Source of the DNA: Stigmatella aurantiaca | GTDB lineage: Bacteria; Myxococcota; Myxococcia; Myxococcales; Myxococcaceae | Reading direction: 5' to 3' | Length of the DNA: 64,000 bases | Assembly (NCBI RefSeq): GCF_900109545.1 | Contig: NZ_FOAP01000003.1 | Coordinates: 434,001 to 498,000, forward strand | Shown here: positions 53,686-63,100 of the stretch, piece after piece | How the letters are laid out: each line of letters opens with the position of its first letter | Position numbering within the stretch: the first letter of the stretch is position 1 | Notes under the pieces: model-generated | What the model was told of the DNA's origin: nothing | What the model saw: the letters and a program-made list of their open reading frames with translations, nothing else | Databases searched by the model: none | Position numbers and translations under genes: made by a program

Positions 53686-54321
53686 TCAGGGCTTCTTCGC
53701 GGGCTCGGAGGTGCCGCTGCCCTCCTTCTGCGCATCGACGCTGACCACGATCCGCTCCTTGCCGACGATCTGGTAGGAGACGCGCACCTCGTCGCCCTCC
53801 TTCAGCTCCGTCAGGGCGGCCGCTTGCGAGTCCTTCTCCACCTTCGATTGCTCATCCGTCTTGAAGTCCATCTTGCGGTTGAGCTTGCTGGGCATCCGGA
53901 TGGTGAGGGCCGAGCCCGACACCGACTGGACCTTCCCCTCCACCTCATGCGTCTTGAGGCCCGCGCGGGCCTTGCGGGCGTCGAACTCCTTGTTCATCCG
54001 GTGCGCTTCGTCGATCTCCGCGTCCGTCGGGCCCTGGGCCTGGGCCCGGGCCTTCTCCGCCGCCTTGCGGGCGTCGAACTCCTTGTTCATCCGGTGCGCT
54101 TCGTCGATCTCCGCGTCCGTCGGGCCCTGGGCCTGGGCCTTCTCCGCCGCCCTGCGGGCGTCGTATTCCTGGTTCATCCGGTACGCTTCGTCGATCTCCG
54201 CGTCCGTCGGGCCCTGCTGCGGCTGGGCCTGCATCTCCTTCTGCGGCTCCTTCGCGTCGGCCGCCGGATAGCCCAGCGACATTCCCATCACGGCCACTGC
54301 TGTCATCATCAGCTTGCGCAT
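53686..54321 (-). CDS. exported protein with three tandem ~30-aa repeats
   Basis: 211 residues from ATG 54321. Signal peptide (MMTAVAVMGMSLGYPAADA) then a Gln-rich stretch and three repeats of QGPTDAEIDEAxRMNxExDAR. The repeats lie at 54151-54225, 54064-54150 and 53971-54063 on the plus strand; the last two share an identical stretch of over 70 bases. A C-terminal domain (VEGKVQSVSGSALTIR...EGDEVRVSYQIVG) looks like a small beta-barrel. Role unknown. Confidence 0.75.
   Translation of the reverse strand: MRKLMMTAVAVMGMSLGYPAADAKEPQKEMQAQPQQGPTDAEIDEAYRMNQEYDARRAAEKAQAQGPTDAEIDEAHRMNKEFDARKAAEKARAQAQGPTDAEIDEAHRMNKEFDARKARAGLKTHEVEGKVQSVSGSALTIRMPSKLNRKMDFKTDEQSKVEKDSQAAALTELKEGDEVRVSYQIVGKERIVVSVDAQKEGSGTSEPAKKP
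53971..54225. repeat. tandem repeat, units of 93/87/75 bp
   Basis: Three in-frame units inside the exported-protein gene. The first 76 bases of units 53971 and 54064 are identical by eye; the third unit has diverged. Being in frame and near-identical, copy number is likely to vary between strains. Confidence 0.85.
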
Positions 54322-54660
54322 GTGTCCTCCTGGATAGGGTTGCGACATCACACCCCGGGCCCCCCCTCGGTGCGGCTGGGATACGAACGGGACCCGCTCG
54401 TGCGATGTAAAGCTTTGGCATGCCGGCCGCGCGCGTCGAGCAAGCAACACCGCAGAGGGTTTGCCTCTAGACGTCAATCCCTGTCTGAGGATGGATCAAT
54501 GGCGCAATAGATGAAACCAAGCTGCCCCCCGGCGTGGGCTGTTTCCAGGTGGAGCTCATCCCCATCGGTGACATCTGAGCAAGGCATGGAGGGCTTGAGG
54601 GCCCGGCAGGCGCCGCGCGGGTGTCCCGGACACTCCGGGACGCGGTATACCTCCGCCCCC
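54322..54660. other. 339-bp divergent intergenic region upstream of mnmG
   Basis: No gene recognised. It should hold the promoters for the repeat-protein gene and mnmG. The dyad at 54621 and a TATACC at 54646-54651 are the only sites I note near mnmG. Confidence 0.5.
54621..54633. promoter_or_regulatory. dyad GTGTCC-C-GGACAC before mnmG
   Basis: Perfect six-base arms around one central base, 13-18 bases upstream of a TATACC -10-like word (54646-54651). It would overlap the -35 region of an mnmG promoter, so it could be an operator. Evidence is only its symmetry and place. Confidence 0.35.
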
Positions 54661-56484
54661 ATGAAGCACCGGTATGACGTCATCGTGGTGGGGCTCGGGC
54701 ACGCGGGCTGCGAGGCCGCCCTCGCCTGCTCCCGCCTGGGCCTGGCCACCCTCGGCCTCACCCTCAAGCGCGACCGCGCCGCCGTCATGAGCTGCAACCC
54801 CGCCGTCGGCGGCACCGCCAAGGGCCACCTCGTGCGCGAGCTCGATGCGCTCGGCGGCGAGATGGGCCGCGCCGCCGACCTCTCCGGCACCCACTTCAAG
54901 ACGCTCAACGCCTCCAAGGGCCCCGCCGTCCAGGCCACCCGCATCCTCTGTGACCGCGACGCCTACGCCCGCACCGTGCAGTCTGTCCTCTTCTCGCAGC
55001 CGGGCCTCACCGTTCAGGAGGCCGAGGTCTCCTCGCTGGTGGTGGAGGACGGCCAGGTGGTGGGCGTGGTGCTCGGCGATGGCTCCCAGGTGCAGGCCCG
55101 CGCCGTGCTCCTCACCACCGGCACCTTCCTTCAGGCCCTCATGCACGTGGGCGAGAAGAAGGAGGTGGGCGGCCGGCTCGGCGATGAGGCCGCGCGCGGG
55201 CTGTCCACCTCGCTGCGCTCGCTGGGCTTTACCCTGGGGCGCTTCAAGACGGGCACCCCCGCCCGCCTGCGCCGCGACAGCATCGATTGGGACGCCGTCG
55301 AGCCCCAGCCCAGCGACGCCCCCGCCCGCCCCTTCTCGTGGCGCACCCGCCAGGACATCGCCGCGGGGCTCCCCTTCCCGCTCCAGCCCGCTGTGACGTG
55401 CGGCATCACCTTCACCACCGAGGCCACCCACCGCCTCCTGCGCGACAACCTCCACCGCTCGCCCCTGTTCCAGGGGGACATCGTCGGCCGGGGGCCTCGC
55501 TACTGCCCCTCGCTGGAGGACAAGGTGGTGCGCTTCGCCGCCCGCGAGCGCCACCAGGTGTTCCTCGAACCGGAAGGCCCGGACTCGCCGCTCGTGTACC
55601 CGGCCGGCCTGTCCACCAGCATGCCCGCGGATGTGCAGCTCGAGTTCCTGCGCTCCATTCCGGGCCTTGCCCACGTGGAGGTGGTGCGCTTCGGCTATGC
55701 CGTGGAGTACGACTTCGCCCCGCCCACGCAGCTGTCCTCCACCCTGGAGACCAAGGCCGTGCGCGGCCTGTTCTTCGCCGGCCAGCTCAACGGCACCTCG
55801 GGCTACGAGGAGGCCGCCTTCCAGGGGCTCTATGCCGGCCTCAACGCCGCGCTCCAGGTGAAGGGTGAGCCGCCCCTGCTGCTCGGCCGCGAGGAGGCCC
55901 ACGGCGCGGTGCTCGTGGATGAGCTCGTCACCAAGGGCGTGGATGAGCCGTTCCGCATGTTCACCAGCCGCTCCGAGCACCGGCTCAAGCTGCGCGAGGG
56001 CAATGCCGAGGCGCGCCTGGCCCGCCATGGGCACCGCGTGGGGCTCGTGCCCCGCGAGGCCCTGGAGCGGGTGGAGGCGCGCGCGCGGGCGGTGCGGGAG
56101 GAGGTGGCGCGGCTGAAGCGCTCGGGGCTGGGGGCCCGGCTCAAGCGGCCCGAGGTGAGCTACGCCTCGCTGGCGGCCGAGGCCCGTGAGTGGCCCGAGG
56201 TGCCCCCGGAGGTGGCCGAGGAGGTGGAGGTGGAGGTGAAGTACGAGGGCTACATCGCCCAGGCCGAGCGGGCCGCCGCGCGCGAGGCGGACGCGTGGGA
56301 TGGGTGGGTGATTCCCTCGGGGTTCCAGTTCGAGGGTGTGCGCGGGCTGTCCGCCGAGGCGGTGGAGAAGCTCAGTGCGCACCGGCCCGGCACGGTGGGC
56401 CAGGTGCGGCGCATTCCGGGGCTCACCCCTGCGGCGCTCTCCCTGGTGCTGGTGGCGCTCAAGCGCGAGCGCGCCCAGCGCTGA
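54661..56484 (+). CDS. mnmG: tRNA uridine-5-carboxymethylaminomethyl modification enzyme MnmG
   Basis: 607 residues. N-terminal FAD motif YDVIVVGLGHAGCEAALA (usual G-x-G-x-x-G), then GGTAKGHLVRELDALGGEMG, FLEPEGPDSPLVYP, and the C-terminal helical domain with YEGYIAQ, the region that contacts tRNA and MnmE. Forms the MnmE-MnmG complex that modifies the wobble U34. mnmG is found near the origin in many bacteria; it is 42 kb from mnmE in this window. No rsmG or parAB follows. Confidence 0.97.
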   Translation: MKHRYDVIVVGLGHAGCEAALACSRLGLATLGLTLKRDRAAVMSCNPAVGGTAKGHLVRELDALGGEMGRAADLSGTHFKTLNASKGPAVQATRILCDRDAYARTVQSVLFSQPGLTVQEAEVSSLVVEDGQVVGVVLGDGSQVQARAVLLTTGTFLQALMHVGEKKEVGGRLGDEAARGLSTSLRSLGFTLGRFKTGTPARLRRDSIDWDAVEPQPSDAPARPFSWRTRQDIAAGLPFPLQPAVTCGITFTTEATHRLLRDNLHRSPLFQGDIVGRGPRYCPSLEDKVVRFAARERHQVFLEPEGPDSPLVYPAGLSTSMPADVQLEFLRSIPGLAHVEVVRFGYAVEYDFAPPTQLSSTLETKAVRGLFFAGQLNGTSGYEEAAFQGLYAGLNAALQVKGEPPLLLGREEAHGAVLVDELVTKGVDEPFRMFTSRSEHRLKLREGNAEARLARHGHRVGLVPREALERVEARARAVREEVARLKRSGLGARLKRPEVSYASLAAEAREWPEVPPEVAEEVEVEVKYEGYIAQAERAAAREADAWDGWVIPSGFQFEGVRGLSAEAVEKLSAHRPGTVGQVRRIPGLTPAALSLVLVALKRERAQR

Positions 56485-56531
56485 CAGGGGCCCCCGGGGC
56501 GTGGCGGCCGTGTCTCGGGCATGCTCGGGGC

Positions 56532-57887
56532 ATGGGAATCGCCGCCGTCAGGCATTGGCTCGGGGTGGTGGGGTGTCTGGCCCTGCTCTCCTCGTGCGCT
56601 ACATCTCGCGAGGCAGGTGCACCGGGGCGGCCGGCCCGGGCGGTTCAGGTGCAACCGCTGTCCGGGGGACGCGCGAAGCTGTCCTTTCCGCCGGCGGCGT
56701 TTCCCGGGTGGGAGCGGCTGAGCGTGCAGGAGGCCCAGGCGATGCTCTCGGCGCTCCACGAGGCCTTTCTCAAGGACAGCCCGCACATCCGGATCCTCGC
56801 GCCGCCCGGAGCGGCCGCCCAGAGCCCGCACGCGGAGGCGTGGGAGCGGCGATTGCGTCAGGAGTGGCTCTCGCGGTGGGGCCCCGCATTGGTGCCCCTG
56901 CCGGACACACTGGCTCACAGCCGGCTGCTTCAGGCCTTGCGGCTGTCGCCCCAGTTCATGGGCGAAGGGGTGCGAGAGGCGGCGCACGAATTGTTCCGCT
57001 CGCCGGTGTTCCTGGCCAGCGTGACGCTGTCGGTGCTGGTGTACTTCGCGGCGTGGCTGGCCCCCGAGCCGGTGTTCTCCAAGGCCTTCGCGTCGGCGGC
57101 CACGGTGGCGCTCGCGCTGGTGGTGGGCGTGGTGGAGCTGACGCACCTGGCGTGGGCGTGTGTGCGGTTGTACCGGGAGTCGGAGGCAGCCCGCTCCCCG
57201 GGCGCCCTGGAGGCCGCGGCGGAGCGCTTTGGCAAGGCGGTGGGCGGCGCGGGGCTGAGGGCCCTGGTGCTGGTGGCGAGCTTCGGTGTGGGCAAGGCAA
57301 TGCCCTCGGTGCCCGGTGCAGGGGGACTGATGGGCGCGCCGAGGTACGCGGTGGAGGGCGGCGTGGCGCTGGGGGCGGCGGCCTCGGTGCAAGTGGTGGC
57401 CGCTGGGGCGTTGGTGGTCAGTGGCGTGGCCACCGGGGAAGTGGCCGCCGGGCTGTGCGGTGGAACGGCCCTGTGCTCGGTGCAGTCAGCGGCCGGTGGC
57501 GTGAAGCTGTCTACCCGGTACGGCCCTGCCCACACCCGGCAGAACCCGCCGCACAATGAAGCGATTGAACAAGAGCTGGCGAGGCGGGAGGCCGCGGGAC
57601 ATCGCGACTTACGGAAGAACAAGGCGCAATTGGATGCCCGCAGTGAACCCAGCTTGGATCCGGAGCCTGTCCGTGGCGTCCGTTTCCGGAGGCCGGATGC
57701 CTCCTCCCTCCGGCCGGAAGGGGTGCGGCACAACACCAACTATGTCTCCAATCCCCGGGACTTGAAGCGCGAGCTGGAGGCGCTGGAGGCCATGCGGCGC
57801 GCGGATCCCGAGGCGATCCACGAGCTGTACCTGCTCGATGGCACGCTGGTCAGGCGATATATGCCTGCCGGGAGGCCCGCCCCATGA
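56532..57887 (+). CDS. lipoprotein polymorphic toxin, REase-like C-terminus
   Basis: 451 residues from ATG 56532. Lipobox LLSSC near 22, a helical part, hydrophobic segments (FLASVTLSVLVYFAAWLAPEPVFSKA; ATVALALVVGVV), then AAERFGKAVGGAGLRALV, closely similar in layout to the 41731 toxin. The C-terminus has HNEAIEQELARREAAGHRDLRKNKAQLDARS...RFRRPDASS, resembling the PD-(D/E)xK-type 'RKNxAQxD...RPD' toxin domain. SitA-like delivery is inferred. Its stop overlaps the next start by ATGA. Confidence 0.7.
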   Translation: MGIAAVRHWLGVVGCLALLSSCATSREAGAPGRPARAVQVQPLSGGRAKLSFPPAAFPGWERLSVQEAQAMLSALHEAFLKDSPHIRILAPPGAAAQSPHAEAWERRLRQEWLSRWGPALVPLPDTLAHSRLLQALRLSPQFMGEGVREAAHELFRSPVFLASVTLSVLVYFAAWLAPEPVFSKAFASAATVALALVVGVVELTHLAWACVRLYRESEAARSPGALEAAAERFGKAVGGAGLRALVLVASFGVGKAMPSVPGAGGLMGAPRYAVEGGVALGAAASVQVVAAGALVVSGVATGEVAAGLCGGTALCSVQSAAGGVKLSTRYGPAHTRQNPPHNEAIEQELARREAAGHRDLRKNKAQLDARSEPSLDPEPVRGVRFRRPDASSLRPEGVRHNTNYVSNPRDLKRELEALEAMRRADPEAIHELYLLDGTLVRRYMPAGRPAP

Positions 57888-58867
57888 GCCGTGAGAAGAC
57901 AGCGCCCAGCGCAGAGGTGGAGCGGCTCCATGAGGTGCTGACGCGGGCGTTCAAGCAGGGCGATGAGGCGGGGGCCCGTGCCGTGGTCTTCCAGCTTGGG
58001 AAGACCGAGCGTCAGCGAAGGACGGAGCTGGAGGCCCTGCTGGGAAGTCCCCTCGCCCTGGCGAGACAAGCAGCCGTGTTCGGCCTGGAGACGCTGGGAG
58101 GCGCGGCCAGCGCCCGCCTGCTGGAGCAGCAACTGGAGGCCGAGGAGGCCCGGGAGGATCTCGACGGTGCCTCCGTCGTCGAGGACATTGTCCGGGCGCT
58201 GGGACGCATCGAAGCGGCCGGTGCCCGCGCGAGCCTCGTGAAACGGCTGGAGCGGCTGGTCCAGCGTGAGCCTGAGCTCTCGGATGTGAACGCGCTCGCG
58301 CGCATGCTCTGGCGGAAACGCCACCCGGAGCTGATTCCCGCCGTGCAGCGCAGCCTGGCCCGGCTCTCCCTTCCCGCGCCGCATGGTTTGCATGGCCTGC
58401 TGGTGCTGCTGGAGAAGTCACCGGAAGCCCTCCGGGGGTGGGGGCTCGACCCCGCCGTGCCGGCGGCGGACAAGTCCCGGGTTCTGGCTCTGCTGGAGGA
58501 AGAGCTGCCAGAGGACTGGGAGGCCGTGCTTCCGGCCTTCCTCTCCGCCGCGCAGGCGTGGGCGGAGCCCGTAGCCCCGCAGGGGGGCGAGCCCGCGTAT
58601 TTCTGTGAGCGCCTGCTGAGCCTCGTCCTCACCCACCAGGAGCGGCTGTTCGCCAGTGCCCCGGAGGGATTCCGTTCCGCGCTGCGAGCCCTGGCCCGGA
58701 GCCTGGTCCAGGGCCCCTCCATGGGGTGCGCCCTGCGCGCGGCGGCTGTTCTCAAATTCGCCGGCGCGCCCGAGGACGCAGCCCTCCTCGACGCGCACTG
58801 TCCCGCGGACGCCACGTTCGCCCAGGTCTTCCGGAACGCCGCGCGGGTCCTCCGGGAAAAGCATTAG
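57884..58867 (+). CDS. HEAT-repeat-like protein, candidate immunity partner
   Basis: 327 residues. Alternating helices with Leu/Ala patterning (LLGSPLALARQAAVFGLETLGG, VVEDIVRALGRIEAAGARASLVKRL) suggest HEAT-like or armadillo repeats. It overlaps the toxin stop by four bases. HEAT-like proteins are common partners in myxobacterial toxin/immunity loci. No enzyme motif seen. Confidence 0.6.
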   Translation: MSREKTAPSAEVERLHEVLTRAFKQGDEAGARAVVFQLGKTERQRRTELEALLGSPLALARQAAVFGLETLGGAASARLLEQQLEAEEAREDLDGASVVEDIVRALGRIEAAGARASLVKRLERLVQREPELSDVNALARMLWRKRHPELIPAVQRSLARLSLPAPHGLHGLLVLLEKSPEALRGWGLDPAVPAADKSRVLALLEEELPEDWEAVLPAFLSAAQAWAEPVAPQGGEPAYFCERLLSLVLTHQERLFASAPEGFRSALRALARSLVQGPSMGCALRAAAVLKFAGAPEDAALLDAHCPADATFAQVFRNAARVLREKH

Positions 58868-58917
58868 CCCCACCGGCTCTCTCAGCCGCTGAGAAAACGG
58901 ATCCGTGTCCACCTGAT

Positions 58918-58933
58918 TGGACAGCGCTGTCCA
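58918..58933. promoter_or_regulatory. 16-bp perfect palindrome TGGACAGCGCTGTCCA
   Basis: The dyad is complete with no spacer, about 50 bases after the HEAT-like gene stop and 182 bases before the next start. It could be a repressor site or a hairpin in the preceding transcript. No matching site was found elsewhere in the window by eye. Confidence 0.45.
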
Positions 58934-59114
58934 GCCGAGTGTGCGCGCCGGGGCGTTTCGCCCAGGGCTTTCGCTCGGGGAGGCGCCCGCCGGGCGTCGG
59001 CGCGGCCTTTGCTAATCCTCTGCCCCACTCTCATCGCTGGAGGGTGTGAGAGGATCCGCGGACCGCCCCGCGCAGCCCTCCTCCGTTTGCCACCCCGCTT
59101 CCCGAGCCAACGCC

Positions 59115-60167
59115 ATGAGCCTGCCCGCATCGAGCACCGTCGTGTCCATGGGGGTCCTCGCCCTCCTCGTGGTCTGCACCGCCCACGCGGCCCCCTCCCG
59201 GGCCACCCCGGCGCGCTCCCTCGCCGTGCAGCCCCTCGCCGAGGATCCGCGCTGCCCCTTCGGCGTGGCCCCCGGCAAGCTGCAGGCCCGCACGATGCTC
59301 GACTCCCGCCCCCAGTCCCCCCTCTACCGCGGCGGGTGTCTGGAGCACGTCGTGTTCCTCAAGGGCTCGCTGCGCGAGGGCATGTTCGCGGGCTCCCAGG
59401 CCCAGGCCTTCTTCCGCCGCGCCGAGGGCTCCGGCACCCGCCCCTCCGCCCCCGTGCGCCTGGTGCGCAAGTCGAGCTACGCGCTCAACCGCGTCCACGC
59501 CGACCTCACGCCCTATGAGGTGTCTTACGGCGGCACCAACCTCTGCGGCGCCTCCACCTATCAGCCCGGCCGCGAGGGGGAGCTGGCCCCCGAGCCCCCC
59601 CGCGGCACCGCCCTGCTCGTGCCCGGCTACTGGGATGAGCTGGATGGCGTCTGGCGCGCCCAGTACAAGGGCGAGGACGTGTTCACCGCCGCCTGCTTCG
59701 ATGGCACCGTCGCCAAGTGCGCCCACTGGGGCTACGTGCCCTGGGCCCGCTTCGCCGGCAAGAGCCTCCAGCCCTACCACCAGGCCTGCGTCCCCGCCGC
59801 CCGCGCCGAGTATGACCACGCCAAGGCCTACACCTGCGCCAACACCGCCATCGACATCTTCGACAACCTGGGCCTCCTGCGCCCCAACAAGGACCCCGCC
59901 TTCACCTTCGAGTCCCGGTGGAACGCGCACGGCCTCACCTGCGTGAGCCGCCCCCGCTGGAAGGGCTGCGAGACGGATCTCGCCGGGGTGCTCGGCGCCT
60001 GTGAGGAGCCCTCGGCCCCCTGGAGCTGGGGAAGAGACCTCATCGGCATCCGCAGCTCCGCGGAGCGCGGGCTCCAGAACTACGACTCGGTGTCCTCGGC
60101 CTCCATGCCCTTCCTGTGCCCCGTGGAGGGCGCCGCCGACGTGGGCTGCCAGGCCGAGCCGGAGTGA
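59115..60167 (+). CDS. ADYC-domain exported protein
   Basis: 350 residues from ATG 59115, which yields a signal peptide (VSMGVLALLVVCTAHAA). The segment FTAACFDGTVAKCAHWGYVPW with downstream CVPAARAEY and CANTAIDIFD matches the ADYC domain pattern, which I know mainly from myxobacteria. There are roughly ten cysteines in the exported part, likely disulphides. No enzymatic motif recognised. Convergent with the giant kinase gene. Confidence 0.75.
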   Translation: MSLPASSTVVSMGVLALLVVCTAHAAPSRATPARSLAVQPLAEDPRCPFGVAPGKLQARTMLDSRPQSPLYRGGCLEHVVFLKGSLREGMFAGSQAQAFFRRAEGSGTRPSAPVRLVRKSSYALNRVHADLTPYEVSYGGTNLCGASTYQPGREGELAPEPPRGTALLVPGYWDELDGVWRAQYKGEDVFTAACFDGTVAKCAHWGYVPWARFAGKSLQPYHQACVPAARAEYDHAKAYTCANTAIDIFDNLGLLRPNKDPAFTFESRWNAHGLTCVSRPRWKGCETDLAGVLGACEEPSAPWSWGRDLIGIRSSAERGLQNYDSVSSASMPFLCPVEGAADVGCQAEPE

Positions 60168-60180
60168 GCCGGACCGGGCC

Positions 60181-63100
60181 TCAGGGCCCCGGGGCGTCCG
60201 CGCACACGCGCATCCCCGTGCCGATGTCCCGCGTCCGCGGCTCCACGAACGTCCGGTTCGCCACCAGCACCGACACCCGGTCGAAGTACCAGGAGCCTCC
60301 CCGGATGGCGATCTCCTCCCGGGCCCCCATCGACTGGGTGAACTCGTACACGTTGCCCGTCATGTCCAGGAGCCCGAAGGGGCTCGCCGACGCAGGGTGC
60401 GAGCCCACCTCGTCCGGGCCGAACGCATCCGTCTTCCGCCCGTACGTCTGGTCGAAGTTCGCATCCTCCGCCTCCAGCCGGTTGCCGTGCGGAAACGCGC
60501 GCCCGTCCGCCCCCCGCGCCGCCCGCTCCCACTCCCGCTCGTGGCAGAAGCGCGCCCTGGGCACCCGCCCCGTCCGGTCCAGCCACGCGAGGTACGCGCG
60601 CGCGTCCTCGTAGGAGATGCCCGACACCGGCAGGCGCGACCAGTCCTGCTCCCGCCGCACCGCGCGGCCGGCGAACCGCAGCGGCTCGCCCTCGTTCGCC
60701 TCCAGCGCGTGCTTGTTGAGCTGCAGCCTCAGGCGCCAGCGCCCCGCGGCCGAGGGCGTCAGCTCCACGCCCCACTGCCGCAGGTCCGAGTACGGCCGGT
60801 GCCCCTGCGCCGCCCCTGTGGGCGCCTCGTCCCGGAGGAACGCCAGCCACTGGCCGAACGTCACCTCCGTGCGCGCCACCAGGAACGCCCCCGTCCTGCT
60901 CTCGTGCAGGGGCTGCGCGTTGAGCAGGCCCCGGCGCATGTCCTCGGGGTCCGCGCTGCCCACCAGGAACCGGCCCGGCGGCACGTACACGAAGCCCTCC
61001 GGCACCGCGCCCTGCGCGGGCAGCGCCAGGTGCAGCACCAGGGGCTCGCCGCGCGCGAGCAGCACCGGGGCCCGCACCTCCACCCGCCCGGGCGCGTGCA
61101 GCGTCAGCCGGTAGGAGCCCGGCCCTTCCGGCAGCGTCAGCCTCTCCAGCGGCGTGCGTCCCAGGCGCCGGGGCGCCGTGAGCGCCCGCGTGCCCTTCGC
61201 GTCCTCCAGGTACCGCTCCAGCACCACCTCGGCCCCGGGCGGCGAGGTGGTGAGCGACAGCGTGGGCGGGGCCTGGAGCTGCTGCTGGCGCTCCCCGCCG
61301 CTGTCGTAGGCCTTGATTCGCCGCGCCATCTCCCGCTGCCGCTCCGGCTGGTGGAAGGCCTCCGCCAGCTCCAGCCGCTCCACCAGCAGGTCCACCAGCC
61401 GCCCCCGGATGCGCTCGTTCGACAGGTCCACCACCAGCGCCGCCTCCAGCGACTGGCCCGCCTCGTCCAGCGCGTCGTCCGCCTCCTGGCGCGCCGCCAG
61501 CGCCTCCTCCCAGGCGCGCTCGGCCGCCTCGCGCCGCGCCGCCGTCTCCTCCACCGTGCCCCCGCCCACCGCCTCGAACAGGCCGTGCGCCCGCTGCCGC
61601 AGCGCCTCCGCGGCCCGCTTGCGCGCCAGGCCCCGCTCCGCGAGCCCCGTGGCCTGGGCCTCGTAGCCGGCCACCTTCTGGGCCCGCGTCCACTGCCCGT
61701 GCAGCCGCACCCCGCCCAGCACCGCCACCAGCACCAGCGGTACCGCCATGAGCAGCGCCCGCTGGCGCCAGCGCCGCCGCCGCGTCGCCGAGTGCGAGGC
61801 GTCCAGGAACTCCGTGCCCCGGGGAGACAGCGCGTCCCGGTCCACCCCTTGCGTCTCCTGGAGGAGCCGCTCGCTCCACAGCGCCTCGCGCGCGCGCTCC
61901 AGCCGCGCCCACTCGGCCGCCGCCGCCTCCAGCCGCTCGCGCACCGGGCGCTTCTCCCCTTCCGTCACCAGCCAGCTGCGCAGCGTGCCCCACCCGCGCA
62001 GCAGCGCCTCGTGGGCCACCTCGTACGTCGTCTCCCCGTCCGTCTCGCGCGCCACCACGAGCCGCCCCTTCACCAGCGCATCCAGCGCGCCCTGGGTGGC
62101 CGGCTCCCCCGCGTCCAGCTCCGTGCCCGTGCGCCGCGCCCCCGTGCCCTCGGGGCTCACCAGCCGGGGCAGCAGCGCGCGCGCCGCCCGGCGTTGCAGG
62201 GGCGGCAGGCCCGCGAGCACCCGGTCCGCGTGCCGCGAGAGCGCCCCGTCCACCCCGCCCAGCGCCTCCAGCGCCGAGGCCGGAATGCACCGGCGCGCCT
62301 CGTCGCGCGCCTCCCACAGCTCCGCCATGGTGAACTGGAGCAGCGGCAGCCCCCCGGCGGAGCTCACCGCCGAGGCGGCCAGCGTGCTCACCAGCGCCTC
62401 GCTCTCGAAGTGGATGCCCTGGCCCTGCGCGGGGCCGGTGATGGCCGCGCGGGCGGCTTCCGCCGACAGCGGCCGCAGCAGGTACAGCGCCCGGGCCACC
62501 TGCTCCCCCAGCCCCGGCAGCGAGGCCAGGCGCGTGAAGAAGTCCCCGCGCACCGTGAGCAGCACCCGCACCCCGGGCAGCTCCGAGAGCCGCACCAGCG
62601 CCTCGGCGAACGGCGCCGCCTCCTCCGGGGCCCCGATGGTGAACAGCTCCTCGAGCTGATCCACGAAGACGAGCAGCCCGTCCGAGCGCCCCAGCGTGCG
62701 CGACAGCTCGCGCACGAAGGCCCGGGGCTCGGTGCCCAGGAGCGCGCCCGGCTGCGCCCAGCCCTTCTCCCACAGGGGCTCGGCCGCCGAGGCCAGCGCC
62801 GCGAGCGGGTGCGCGCCCGGAATGAGGCCCAGCACCCGGTAGTGCCTCCCCTGCCCCAGCGCCCCTTCCGCCACGCGCGGCAGCACCCCGGCCCGGCACA
62901 GCGAGGACTTCCCCACCCCGGAGTCCCCCGTCACCAGCACGAGCGGCTCGGCGCGCAGCCGCTCCAGCACCGCCTCCACCTCCTGGCTCCGGCCGAAGAA
63001 GCACGCCCGGTGCTCCGCCTCGAAGGGCCGCAAGCCCCGGTACGGGTTGCCCTCGGGCAGCTCCCCGCCCGGGGGGCTCTCCAGCTCCCGCTGCAGCCCC

